Of a stretch of 64,000 bases of DNA, positions 40,839-49,229 are shown one piece after another. Both the position numbers and the translations under genes were made by a program. Where the stretch lies: the NCBI GenBank assembly GCA_046294735.1, contig JBKBKB010000001.1, positions 248,001 to 312,000 on the forward strand, read 5' to 3'. How positions within the stretch are numbered: the first letter of the stretch is position 1; every line of letters starts with the position of its first letter. The stretch is from 34-65-8 sp046294735 (GTDB lineage: Bacteria; Pseudomonadota; Alphaproteobacteria; Sphingomonadales; Sphingomonadaceae). A model generated the notes under the pieces. That model saw only the letters and a list, made by a program, of their open reading frames with translations. It had not been told where the DNA came from and searched no databases.

Positions 40839-41972
40839 TTAACCCCCGGCCAGCCTGCCCTCGGCATCGAACCGCAGCGTCAGCGGCACCTCCACCTGCG
40901 GGCGCGGCGGATGGTCGCCCCGTTTCAGCGCCAGCACAAACGCGACCAGCGCGGCAATGGCGACATAGAGCTCCTCCCGGATCACCTGGTTTTCGCGCGT
41001 GGTGAAATAGACCGAGCGCGCCAGCGCCGGATATTCCAGCACCGGAACAGTGAATTCCGCTGCCAGTTCGCGCATGGCGAGCGCCTTTTCCCCGCGCCCC
41101 TTGGCCAGGACCACCGGCGCCGGCGCCAGCGCCGGATCATAGGCCAGCGCCACCGCGAAGTGTTGCGGATTGACCAGCACGAACTGCGCTTCGCGCACCG
41201 CCTTCGATACCCCGCCGCGCGCCAGTTCGCGCTGGCGCTGGCGCTGCGCGGCGCGCCGCTCGGGCGAACCTTCGGCTTCCTTGCTCTCCTCGCGCATTTC
41301 CTGAAACGTCATCTTCAGCCGGGTTTGCCGCCGGACATACTGGATCGGCCAGTCGACCAGTGCGATCACGGCGAGGCCCATCGTGAGCACCAGCAGCAGG
41401 TCGAGCCCTGCGCGCCATGCGGTGCCGAGCTGGGTTTCCAGATCGCCCCGGCCCAGGCCAAGCAACGCCCCGATCGCTCCGCTCGCCCACCACCATGTGA
41501 GCGCGCCAAGCAGGCCGATCTTGAGCAGTCCCTTGCCCAGTTCGATCAGGCCATGGGCCCCGAACATCCGCTTGAGGCCTTCGAGCGGATTGATCCGCGA
41601 GGGCTTGGGCGCAAGGCTGGCGCCAACCCAGCGCCCTTCACCGAAAACCAGCTGCGAGGCGGCCGTGGCGGCCAGCACCACCAGCCCGACCACCAGGACC
41701 GGCGGCATGACCGCTTTCATCGCCAGCACCGCCATTGTCAGCGGGGTAAAGCGTTCCAGGCCCGCCCTGTCGAAGCTGACCCCGGCGCGCATCGTTTCCT
41801 CCATGCCGGCGAGCAGCCACGGTCCGGTCGCGATCAGCGCGGCCAGCCCCGCCATCATCGCCGCTGCGGTCGCCAGCTCCTTCGACCGCAGTACGTCCCC
41901 CTTCTGCGTAGCGTCGCGCAGTCGCTTGGCGCTGGGGGCAAAAGTCTTCTCTCCAGGTGGCTGCTCGCTCAT
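40839..41972 (-). CDS. flhB: Flagellar export protein FlhB, with NPQH cleavage motif
   Basis: FlhB switches export specificity from hook to filament proteins. The 377-residue protein has four membrane helices and a cytoplasmic domain. The autocleavage site normally NPTH reads NPQH at residues 268-271 here. The flanking FVLVNPQHFAVAL and the KGRGEKALAMRELA stretch are conserved. The start at 41972 overlaps the fliR stop. The usual N-terminal TEKATPKR-like block is less clear (EKTFAPSAKRLRDATQKGDV). Confidence 0.93.
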   Translation of the reverse strand: MSEQPPGEKTFAPSAKRLRDATQKGDVLRSKELATAAAMMAGLAALIATGPWLLAGMEETMRAGVSFDRAGLERFTPLTMAVLAMKAVMPPVLVVGLVVLAATAASQLVFGEGRWVGASLAPKPSRINPLEGLKRMFGAHGLIELGKGLLKIGLLGALTWWWASGAIGALLGLGRGDLETQLGTAWRAGLDLLLVLTMGLAVIALVDWPIQYVRRQTRLKMTFQEMREESKEAEGSPERRAAQRQRQRELARGGVSKAVREAQFVLVNPQHFAVALAYDPALAPAPVVLAKGRGEKALAMRELAAEFTVPVLEYPALARSVYFTTRENQVIREELYVAIAALVAFVLALKRGDHPPRPQVEVPLTLRFDAEGRLAGG

Positions 41973-42751
41973 GGCAACAGCACACCCGCCGCCTGATCCA
42001 CCGCCACCCGGGCGACGCCGGCGAACTGTTCGATCACCACCGGCAGCACCACGATCAGCGCGGCAATGCCGGCCAGCACCCCGGCAGGCAGACCGAGCGC
42101 AAACAGGTTGAGCGAGGGGGCAGACCGGCTCAGCACCCCGGTCGCTACCTGGACCAGCAACAGGACCAGCACGACTGGCAGGGCGATAGCGGCCGCGGTT
42201 GCCAGCATTTGTCCGCCGAACATCACGATTCGCTGCATCGCCTCTGCGCTCAGCGCCAGCGGCCCCGGAGGCACGGCGCGGTAGCTGTCCATCAGCAGTT
42301 CGAACCACAGCAAGTGTGCGCCGAGGCTCAGGAAAACGAAGATCAGTGTCAGGCTGAACATCTGGCCGATCGCACCAGATTGCGAGCCGCTGGCCGGATC
42401 GACCGAAGTCGCCATCGCCATACCCATCGTGCCCGCGATCTGCTCGGCCGCGATCAGGGGGATGGCGAAGGCTATCTGCAGCACGAACCCGAGCGCGAAG
42501 CCGATCACCGCTTCCTGTATCACGGCAACCATTCCGGCCATGCTCAGCAGGTCGGGCAGCGGCGGCAGCGGCATCCACTGGTGGATCAAGATCGCGAGCA
42601 CGATGCCGAAGAAGGCGCGCAACTGCACCGGCACGCTCATCGCCCCGAACAGCGGTGCGGCCAGCATCGCCGCTCCTGCCCGGACAGACAGGAACAGCAC
42701 TTCTGGCAGCTGCTGCTCGAACAGCGCAAAGGCGATGGGGGCCGCCTGCAT
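41969..42751 (-). CDS. fliR: Flagellar export protein FliR
   Basis: FliR is part of the FliPQR export gate core. The 260-residue integral membrane protein has the expected hydrophobic segments and the family block SVPVQLRAFFGIVLAILI, with GTMGMAMATSVDPASGSQSGAIGQ in the middle. Its start overlaps fliQ by one base and its stop overlaps flhB by four. Confidence 0.95.
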   Translation of the reverse strand: MQAAPIAFALFEQQLPEVLFLSVRAGAAMLAAPLFGAMSVPVQLRAFFGIVLAILIHQWMPLPPLPDLLSMAGMVAVIQEAVIGFALGFVLQIAFAIPLIAAEQIAGTMGMAMATSVDPASGSQSGAIGQMFSLTLIFVFLSLGAHLLWFELLMDSYRAVPPGPLALSAEAMQRIVMFGGQMLATAAAIALPVVLVLLLVQVATGVLSRSAPSLNLFALGLPAGVLAGIAALIVVLPVVIEQFAGVARVAVDQAAGVLLP

Positions 42752-43023
42752 CAGCGCGACAGCGTGCCTACCTGGGCGAAGATTTCGCGCAGGAAATCGC
42801 TCAGCAGCGCCATCATCGATCCGCCCATCAGCACCATGACCAGCGCAATAATCGCCAGCTTCGGGACAAAGGTCAGCGTCTGCTCGTTGACCGAAGTGGC
42901 AGCCTGGATAATCCCGACCACCAGCCCGACAGCCAGCGCGGCGAGCAGGATCGGCCCCGCAATCAGCGCGGTGGTCCACAGCATCTGGTCGATCAGGCCG
43001 AGGAGGGAAGCGTCGTCGTTCAT
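42751..43023 (-). CDS. fliQ: Flagellar export protein FliQ
   Basis: FliQ is a two-helix gate component. The 90-residue protein shows ALIAGPILLAALAVGLVVGIIQAATSVNEQTL and FVPKLAIIALVMVLMGGSMM, matching the family. Normal length (E. coli 89). It lies 13 bp after fliP. Confidence 0.96.
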   Translation of the reverse strand: MNDDASLLGLIDQMLWTTALIAGPILLAALAVGLVVGIIQAATSVNEQTLTFVPKLAIIALVMVLMGGSMMALLSDFLREIFAQVGTLSR

Positions 43024-43036
43024 CGCCGCTGCCTCA

Positions 43037-43795
43037 TCACCCGAAACTCATCGCGAGGCTGCCCATCAGCAGCGCCCAGCCGTCGACCAGCACAAACAGC
43101 AGCAGCTTGAACGGCAGCGAGACTATGGTGGGCGAGAGCATCATCATGCCCAGGCTCATCAGCACGCTCGCCACCACCAGGTCGATCACCAGGAAAGGCA
43201 GAAACAGCATGAAACCGATCTGGAACGCGGTTTCCAGTTCGCTGGTGACGAAGGCGGGCAGCAGGATCGAGAACGGCACGTCGGCTGGGCTGGCGAACGA
43301 TCCCGCCCCCGCGATGTCGGCGAACATGGCCAGATTGGCCTCGCGCGTCTGGCTCATCATGAAGGCGTGGAACGGCTCGGCAGCGGCAGCGATGGCCTGT
43401 TCGCCCGTCAGTGTGCCCGCGCCATAAGGCCCGATCGCCGCCGCGTTCACCTGGGTCAGAGTTGGCGCCATCACGAACAGGGAGAGGAACAGGGCCAGCC
43501 CGATCAGCACCTGATTGGGCGGGCTTTGCTGCAGCCCGAGAGCCTGCCGCAGGATCGAGAGCACGATCAGGATGCGGGTGAAGCTGGTCATCATCAGCAC
43601 GATGGCGGGGAGCAGCGTGAGCAGCCCCATCAGCAGCAGGATCTGCAGCGAAAGCGACAGCGGCGTTGCATCGTCCGTAGGCGAGGCGGCCAGCGCCCGG
43701 TCAAGCGCGCCGCCCAGAGCCGGTTGGGCCAGCGCCGCATCTGGCAGGGCCAGCACGGCAATAACCCCCAGCAGGATCACGAGCCGGACGATCAT
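43037..43795 (-). CDS. fliP: Flagellar export protein FliP
   Basis: FliP forms the pentameric core of the export gate. The 252-residue protein has an N-terminal signal-like helix (MIVRLVILLGVIAVLALPDAALA), then SLQILLLMGLLTLLPAIVLMMTSFTRILIVLSILRQALGLQQSPPNQVLIGLALFL and a C-terminal helix pair. The start at 43795 overlaps fliO by four bases. Normal length. Confidence 0.97.
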   Translation of the reverse strand: MIVRLVILLGVIAVLALPDAALAQPALGGALDRALAASPTDDATPLSLSLQILLLMGLLTLLPAIVLMMTSFTRILIVLSILRQALGLQQSPPNQVLIGLALFLSLFVMAPTLTQVNAAAIGPYGAGTLTGEQAIAAAAEPFHAFMMSQTREANLAMFADIAGAGSFASPADVPFSILLPAFVTSELETAFQIGFMLFLPFLVIDLVVASVLMSLGMMMLSPTIVSLPFKLLLFVLVDGWALLMGSLAMSFG

Positions 43796-44067
43796 CGTTC
43801 CACCCCCTTTTCGATCTGGCACTCGGCCAGCCGGGTCAGCCCGCTACGCGTGCAGCCGAGCAGGATTTCCCGTCCGCGGAACTCCACCACCGCCAGCTTG
43901 AGACCGGGGCCAAGGAAGGTCGTTTCGACCAGCCGGGCGCGCTGCACCTGTCCTGCCATGCGCCCGGTCAGCTTCTGCTGGACACGCTGGGTGAGCTTGA
44001 GGCTGCCCCAGATCATCAGCCCCAGCAGCGGCACTAGCAGCAGCATCTTGGCGAGATACCAGCCCAT
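43792..44067 (-). CDS. fliO: Flagellar export protein FliO
   Basis: FliO helps assemble the FliPQR gate. The 91-residue protein has one N-terminal helix (YLAKMLLLVPLLGLMIWGSL) and a short cytoplasmic domain (VETTFLGPGLKLAVVEFRGREILLG). Weak conservation is normal. It overlaps fliN by one base and fliP by four. Confidence 0.85.
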   Translation of the reverse strand: MGWYLAKMLLLVPLLGLMIWGSLKLTQRVQQKLTGRMAGQVQRARLVETTFLGPGLKLAVVEFRGREILLGCTRSGLTRLAECQIEKGVER

Positions 44068-44351
44068 CAGGCGGCCTCCCCCTGCGGCTGGTCACTGGCG
44101 CGGCGGCCGCCGACCAGCTCGACAATCCGCAGTGCGAAACGGTTGTTCTCCGCAACGATCTCGGCCTTGGCGATGGGGCGCCCGTTGACCAGCACGTCGA
44201 GCGGTTCGTCGGTCAGCCGGTCGAGCGCGACCACGCTTTCCTCTCCCAGCGCAAGCACATCGCGCAGCGCTAGTTCGGTGCGGCCAAGCTCAACACTTAG
44301 ACAGACTGTGACCTCGCCGATCAGGCCGAGAGTGTCAGGAATGTTAGCCAT
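44067..44351 (-). CDS. fliN: Flagellar switch protein FliN
   Basis: FliN forms the C ring with FliM and FliG. The 94-residue protein consists of the SpoA domain: VTVCLSVELGRTELALRDVLALGEESVVALDRLTDEPLDVLVNGRPIAKAEIV. Only a short N-terminal extension exists (E. coli 137), which is common. It overlaps fliO by one base. Confidence 0.94.
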   Translation of the reverse strand: MANIPDTLGLIGEVTVCLSVELGRTELALRDVLALGEESVVALDRLTDEPLDVLVNGRPIAKAEIVAENNRFALRIVELVGGRRASDQPQGEAA

Positions 44352-44366
44352 GGAAAGTCTCCGGAT

Positions 44367-45257
44367 TCAGTTGAGGCGGGTGAGGCGCAGCGCGACCCGC
44401 TCGTCGAGCGAACCGACCGTGCCGGTAGCAATGACTTGGACGCCAATGGCGAGCGGAACCTCGCGGCGCGGCGAGAGCGGGATGGTGTCCCCGGGTTGCA
44501 GCCCGGCCAGACGGGACAGCGGCAGCCGCAAGTCGGCCAGTATGGCGGTCAGCGGCAGCGGGATTGCGGCCATTGCTCCGGTCAGCGGGTCGGTTTCGAC
44601 CACCTGCGGAGCCCTCGCCGCACCGGCTGCGCGCTGCTCCAGCACCGGCCGCATCGCCGCTTCAGTTACCGCAAGGCGCAGGTTCCATGGGTCATGCCCT
44701 TCCTGCTCCACCGTCAGGCTCCACCCCAGCGTGTTTTCGTTGCGCTTGAATACCCCCAGGCGGCGGAACACCGCGTGGGCAGTGATGTTGGGCTTGGCCC
44801 CGCTTGTGCCGCACAACTGGGCCAGCGCTTCGGCTATGCTGCGGACCAGCCGTTCAACCGACAGCACCACCGATTGCGGCAGCACCTTGGGCACCTCGGC
44901 CACCCCCCCGCCCCGCCCGCCGAACAGGCGTTCGGTCAGCCCCAGCGCTGACGCATTGTCGAACGAGGCGACAAATACCGGCAGGTCCGGCCTCAGCGAC
45001 ACGGCATAGTGGATCGACGGCGCAGCCCAAGTGCTTGCCAGCGCGCTGGCCGTCATGGTCTCGGCTGGCCAGTCGCTGACCAGGGGGCGCGGGCCGATCA
45101 GCAGCGGCTGCAAACGCTCCGGCAGGGCCAGTGCCAGTTCGGCGGCGAATTCGGCACTGGCAGCGGACAAGTCAAACGGTGGCTGCGCATTGCCCAGAAG
45201 TTCGGCACAGTGCTGCACCGCTGGCCGCGCGGCCACAAAGTCGCGGACCGGCTTCAC
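44367..45257 (-). CDS. fliM: Flagellar switch protein FliM, lacking the CheY-binding N-terminus
   Basis: FliM is the C-ring switch protein. The 296-residue protein (E. coli 334) contains the middle domain and a C-terminal SpoA-like domain (ILADLRLPLSRLAGLQPGDTIPL). The usual N-terminal CheY-binding motif (LSQxEIDALL) and the GGxG motif after it are not seen; the protein begins MKPVRDFVAARP. The rest is also rather divergent. No chemotaxis gene is in the window. It lies between fliL and fliN, which supports the name. Confidence 0.85.
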   Translation of the reverse strand: MKPVRDFVAARPAVQHCAELLGNAQPPFDLSAASAEFAAELALALPERLQPLLIGPRPLVSDWPAETMTASALASTWAAPSIHYAVSLRPDLPVFVASFDNASALGLTERLFGGRGGGVAEVPKVLPQSVVLSVERLVRSIAEALAQLCGTSGAKPNITAHAVFRRLGVFKRNENTLGWSLTVEQEGHDPWNLRLAVTEAAMRPVLEQRAAGAARAPQVVETDPLTGAMAAIPLPLTAILADLRLPLSRLAGLQPGDTIPLSPRREVPLAIGVQVIATGTVGSLDERVALRLTRLN

Positions 45258-45838
45258 TGAACGATATACGACCGGAAGTGGACCGCATCCACCCCGCCGA
45301 ACCCTTCCTGCTCGGTCAGCACCCGATTGATCGCCTTGACCAGCCGCTCCTGAAGCCGTTTCTTGCCGTCTACCGTGAAGGCATCGTCCTCCGGCGTCGA
45401 AGCCAGCTCCACCAGCACTGCCGAGCGGATCGCCAGTTCATGCCGCTGGAGCCACTGCAGCACCCGGCCGTCATAGGTGGTCGAAACCGCCAGTGTCAGC
45501 TGCACCAGCCCGGTCGAATCCTTGAGGTTCGAGGTAAAGCCTTCCTCGAAGCTGTAGTAGAGTCGGCGGTATTCGCTGCCGCCTTCGCCATAGACCGGGT
45601 CAGCGCCTCCATCCTTGCCCTTGCTGTCAGCAGGGGGCGCGTAAGGGTCATCGCCACCCTTGGCCACCGGGCGGGGCAGATCAGGGCCGGATTCGGCATG
45701 GCCGCCGATCAGGCCAGAGGCGAAGGCGCCGTAAGCCCCGCCTGCGCCAACCGCGAGCATGGCCACGGCGATCAGCACCAGTTTCATCTTGCTGCCTGTT
45801 TTGGCGGGCTGGTCTTCAGTCGGTTTGGCCTTGGCCAT
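45254..45838 (-). CDS. fliL: Flagellar basal body-associated protein FliL
   Basis: FliL surrounds stator units. The 194-residue protein has a cytoplasmic N-terminus, a single helix (LVLIAVAMLAVGAGGAYGAFA), and a periplasmic stomatin-like domain ending in VDAVHFRSYIVQ. It overlaps fliM by four bases and follows fliK by 32 bp. A charged linker (KGKDGGADPVYGEGG) precedes the domain. Confidence 0.9.
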   Translation of the reverse strand: MAKAKPTEDQPAKTGSKMKLVLIAVAMLAVGAGGAYGAFASGLIGGHAESGPDLPRPVAKGGDDPYAPPADSKGKDGGADPVYGEGGSEYRRLYYSFEEGFTSNLKDSTGLVQLTLAVSTTYDGRVLQWLQRHELAIRSAVLVELASTPEDDAFTVDGKKRLQERLVKAINRVLTEQEGFGGVDAVHFRSYIVQ

Positions 45839-45870
45839 TGTTCGGGTTCCTTGGTGTCAGGCGGGTTGGT

Positions 45871-46875
45871 TCAGGCGAAGCGGTCACGCCGGTCGCCGGT
45901 GGTGTCGAGAGTGCGATCGTCGTCGCGGGCCGCCGCATGGCGCGGCTCGGCGGCGGGTTCATCGCGTCCGGACGCAAGCGAACCGCGCCGATCAGGCTGA
46001 CGGGAATCGCCCTGCCCCGATGTCTGCTGTTGCCAGGTCTGGTCCCAGCTGCGGGAGTGGTGGTCGGAAAAACCGGCCGTGCCCCGTTCGGACAGGGCGG
46101 CCACGACCGCCGGGGCAAAGCCGGGATCGCGTCCGCTTACCTGTGCCCGGGTCTCGCCGTCGGCCTGCTCCAGCCGGATCGCGACCAGGCCGAATTCGGC
46201 ATGGCGCACCGTCACGTCGCCCCGCGCGCCCTTGCCCGCCTCCCGCGCCAGGGCGAGAGCCTCGACAAGTTGCTCGATCTGGGTGCCGGGAGCGGGCTGG
46301 GGGACAGCCGAATTTGAGGGGGCAGAGGTCGGCGACGGTGCCGGAGCCAGCTCGCGCGCAGCTGCAACCGGCGGCGTGGACTCAGTAGGTCGCAGCAAGA
46401 CTGCTGCCTGCTCCGTTGCAGTCATAACCCCGTCCCGCAATGGCGTCGATTTGTTGGCTTGCTCGGCCAGCAGCTCTGGCTCCGCCGCTTGTTGGGGCAA
46501 AGTGTCAGGGGTCTGTGCGTCGCCAGTCAGCAGAGATTTTGCCGGAACCAGAACCGGCTGTCCCGCAATCGGCGCATCGATCGCCGCATCATCGAGTTCG
46601 GGCACGACTGGCAGGGCCAGCGGTGCAGGAATTGCAGTCAAGGTGACGGCATAGGCCGTGGCGGCAGACTGATCCGGCAAGATGCTGCCGTTTACCTCTG
46701 GCCCTTGCGGCAATTCGCTGCCGGTCTCCGCGCCATCCGGCTCGCTTGCCTGGGAGAGCGCCGCCAGAAGTTCCGGAAACGGCCGAGCGGGCCCATCCAC
46801 AGTGAGGACAGGCGGCTCGAATGGCGCAATGCCCGGCTGCGGCCGCTCCAGAACAAAGATTTTGAGCGGATACAT
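45871..46875 (-). CDS. fliK: Hook-length control protein FliK
   Basis: FliK measures hook length and switches export specificity through FlhB. The 334-residue protein has a long low-complexity Pro/Ala-rich N-terminal half. A C-terminal domain is recognisable by QIEQLVEALALAREAG, VTVRHAEFGLVAIRLEQ and RDPGFAPAVVAALS, followed by a disordered charged tail. FliK varies greatly in length. It overlaps fliJ by one base. Confidence 0.82.
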   Translation of the reverse strand: MYPLKIFVLERPQPGIAPFEPPVLTVDGPARPFPELLAALSQASEPDGAETGSELPQGPEVNGSILPDQSAATAYAVTLTAIPAPLALPVVPELDDAAIDAPIAGQPVLVPAKSLLTGDAQTPDTLPQQAAEPELLAEQANKSTPLRDGVMTATEQAAVLLRPTESTPPVAAARELAPAPSPTSAPSNSAVPQPAPGTQIEQLVEALALAREAGKGARGDVTVRHAEFGLVAIRLEQADGETRAQVSGRDPGFAPAVVAALSERGTAGFSDHHSRSWDQTWQQQTSGQGDSRQPDRRGSLASGRDEPAAEPRHAAARDDDRTLDTTGDRRDRFA

Positions 46876-47291
46876 CAGAACAGCCTCCGTGGTTTCTGGC
46901 TGCTGTTCAGCAAGCTCCGTGCCATTTGCTGCGTCTCGGCGGCGCAGTCGGCCTGGTGGCGGCGCTCGCGGACCCGTTCGAGGCGGCGGTCAGCATTGGC
47001 AAAACGGGCTAGCGCAAGTGCCTCGACAGCACTGGCGCGCGCTCCCATGTGGTCAGCATCGTTGACCAGACCGGCCAGCCGCGCTTGGAACATCAGCGTG
47101 GAGGCCAGTGCGGCTCCGTCTTGCACGCCGACTGTGGCTGAACTGTCACCTGCAAGCATGCGGCTGCGGGCCGCCACCTCTTCCATCCGGCGCTGCTCTG
47201 CGCGGGCTTGCGCCAGTCGGGCGAGCGCTTCCTGCCGTTCGACGGCGCGCAGGCGCTCCAGCCGCGAGAGCAATGCACGCCGGTCAGTCAT
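46875..47291 (-). CDS. fliJ: Flagellar export protein FliJ
   Basis: FliJ is the coiled-coil stalk of the FliHIJ export ATPase. The 138-residue protein is almost wholly helical (RLRAVERQEALARLAQARAEQRRMEEVAARSR and ADRRLERVRERRHQADCAAETQQMARSLL). Sequence conservation is weak but context is decisive. The start lies within the 3' end of fliI (eight-base overlap). Confidence 0.85.
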   Translation of the reverse strand: MTDRRALLSRLERLRAVERQEALARLAQARAEQRRMEEVAARSRMLAGDSSATVGVQDGAALASTLMFQARLAGLVNDADHMGARASAVEALALARFANADRRLERVRERRHQADCAAETQQMARSLLNSSQKPRRLF

Positions 47292-48615
47292 CGCCCAGAA
47301 CCGCATATAGTGCAGCGATACTGTCCGGCAGACTGGACCGCTCATCCGGCGCCTGCTGCAGGAAAGCATCGAGGCCCGGTTTCAACGCCATGGCCCGGTC
47401 AAGCTGCGGGTCGGCCCCGGCGCGATAAGCGCCCATCAGCACCAGATCGCGGTTGCCCTGCCAGCTCGCCATCATCGAACGGAACGCGCGCGCAGCGGCG
47501 CGATGTTCGGGCGCGGCGATGGAGTCCATCACCCGGCTGAGCGAGGCGGGAATGTCAATCGCGGGATAATGCCCCTGCTGAGCCAGTTCGCGGGAAAGAA
47601 CCAGATGCCCGTCAAGAATGGCGCGGGCCGTGTCGACCACCGGATCGGACTGGTCATCACCATCGGCCAGTACGGTATAGAAGCCGGTGATGGAGCCGCC
47701 GCTGCTGGCCGCATTGCCAGCCCGTTCGACCAGCCGGGTGACGGCGGCAAGGGCAGACGGCGGATAGCCTCGCGCCGCGCCTGGTTCACCGAGCAGGAAG
47801 CCGATTTCCCGCGCGGCATGGGCAAGGCGGGTCAGACTGTCGAGGATCAGCAGAACTTTCAGCCCTTGCGCGCGGAAATGCTCCGCCACCGCGCAGGCGT
47901 ATTGCGCGCCGCGCAAGCGCAGGTTGGGCGCGTGATCCGCCGGGACCGCGACCAGCACCGTGCGCGATCCCTGCAGCCCGGCCAGGTGGCGGCGGGCAAA
48001 GTCAGACACTTCACGCGCACGCTCGCCGACCAGGCCGATCACCGTGACATCGGCGTCGCCCGCCTCGGCAATCATGTCGATCAGCACCGACTTGCCGACC
48101 CCGGAGCCGGCCATGATCCCGACCCGCTGGCCGACCCCGACCGTGGTCAGGGCATTGATCGCGCGCACCCCACAATCGAACGGCTGCGTGACCGAACCGC
48201 GTTCCAGCGCGCCTTCTCGCTTCCCGCCAAGCGGCCACAGCGCATGGCACTGCGGGCGCGGACCGCCGTCAAGGGGGCGGCCATTGCCATCGACTGCGCG
48301 GCCAAGCAGCGCCTCACCCACCCGGACCATGCCGGGATGACCTTCACTGCGCACCAGCGCGCCGGGGCGCAACAGGGCACTGTCGCCGAGCAGCATCATC
48401 AAGCTGTGTCCGGCGCGAAAGCCGATGACTTCGGCAGTGCTTTCGGGCACGCCGTGATCCGCGGCAATGCGGCACAGGGTTCCGACCGGGGCTGGCAGAC
48501 CAGCCACCTCGATCAGGCCGCCATCGCACCGCACCACACGCCCTAGCCGGACCGGCGCCAGGTCAAGCCTGCTCTGGGCCATCCGCTCCAGTTCGCGTTC
48601 CAGCAGCGCAATCAT
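47284..48615 (-). CDS. fliI: Flagellar export ATPase FliI
   Basis: FliI is the hexameric ATPase of flagellar protein export. The 443-residue protein (E. coli 457) has Walker A GIMAGSGVGKSVLIDMIA near residue 165-180, and VTVIGLVGERAREVSDF. The Walker B region lies near LKVLLILDSLTRLAHAAREIGF, and GSITGFYTVLADGDDQSDPV follows. It overlaps fliH by four bases and fliJ by eight. Confidence 0.97.
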   Translation of the reverse strand: MIALLERELERMAQSRLDLAPVRLGRVVRCDGGLIEVAGLPAPVGTLCRIAADHGVPESTAEVIGFRAGHSLMMLLGDSALLRPGALVRSEGHPGMVRVGEALLGRAVDGNGRPLDGGPRPQCHALWPLGGKREGALERGSVTQPFDCGVRAINALTTVGVGQRVGIMAGSGVGKSVLIDMIAEAGDADVTVIGLVGERAREVSDFARRHLAGLQGSRTVLVAVPADHAPNLRLRGAQYACAVAEHFRAQGLKVLLILDSLTRLAHAAREIGFLLGEPGAARGYPPSALAAVTRLVERAGNAASSGGSITGFYTVLADGDDQSDPVVDTARAILDGHLVLSRELAQQGHYPAIDIPASLSRVMDSIAAPEHRAAARAFRSMMASWQGNRDLVLMGAYRAGADPQLDRAMALKPGLDAFLQQAPDERSSLPDSIAALYAVLGDD

Positions 48616-49229
48616 TGCCCCAGGGCCTCGGCGATCAGCCGGCGCCAGTCTTCCGGACCATCGGAGAGGACACCGTCAGGCCCCTCCAGCCGCAAGGTGC
48701 CGCGGGGCAGGTCGGGGTCAGTCCGGATCGCCCAGCTCTCGGCCGTCGATGCCGCCAGCAGCGGAACATCATCAGGATGGAGATGAAGCGCGCACGCAGC
48801 CGCGCGCTCCCCCAGTTGTGCGGCCAGTGCGCCGCACCGGCTAGCCAGTGCTGCATGATCGATCCGGGCCGGTTCGATCACTTGCTCGCACAGGCTCGCG
48901 ACCGCTTGAGCGAGGATTTGCCGCAAGGCCAGAGCGGCTTCGGCGTCGAGCCGGGCAAAGGCCAGCGCGAGTTGCCCGCGTGCCGCGGCATCCGCGTCCT
49001 GCTCCGCTGCCATGGCCGCTCGCGTTTCTCGGGCACCGCGCGCATAGGCATCGGCGAGCGCCGCCTCGATTGCGTCAGGCTCACCAGGGCTGGTGTGCAG
49101 GTCCGGCAGCAGAGGGGATGCCACCATAGCGCCGGCGCGAAAGCCCTCGCCCGGCGCCAGCGCCGCAATCCAGCCCGGCTCCACCGGAGCGTCACCGGTG
49201 GGCGCAAGCACGTCAGACAAATTCGCCAT
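48612..49229 (-). CDS. fliH: Flagellar export ATPase regulator FliH
   Basis: FliH dimerises and restrains FliI. The 205-residue protein shows an Ala-rich helical core (AIEAALADAYARGARETRAAMAAEQDADAAARGQ) and a globular C-terminus resembling V-ATPase subunit E (ALHLHPDDVPLLAA, GTLRLEGPDGVLSDGPEDWRRLIAEAL). The ATG at 49229 lies 16 bases inside the end of fliG. Confidence 0.87.
   Translation of the reverse strand: MANLSDVLAPTGDAPVEPGWIAALAPGEGFRAGAMVASPLLPDLHTSPGEPDAIEAALADAYARGARETRAAMAAEQDADAAARGQLALAFARLDAEAALALRQILAQAVASLCEQVIEPARIDHAALASRCGALAAQLGERAAACALHLHPDDVPLLAASTAESWAIRTDPDLPRGTLRLEGPDGVLSDGPEDWRRLIAEALGQ

Noticed and set aside
41957..44188. A 743-residue plus-strand open frame opposite fliR, fliQ, fliP and fliO
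   Set aside because: Gln/His/Arg-rich antisense sequence over four overlapping conserved export genes; not a real protein.
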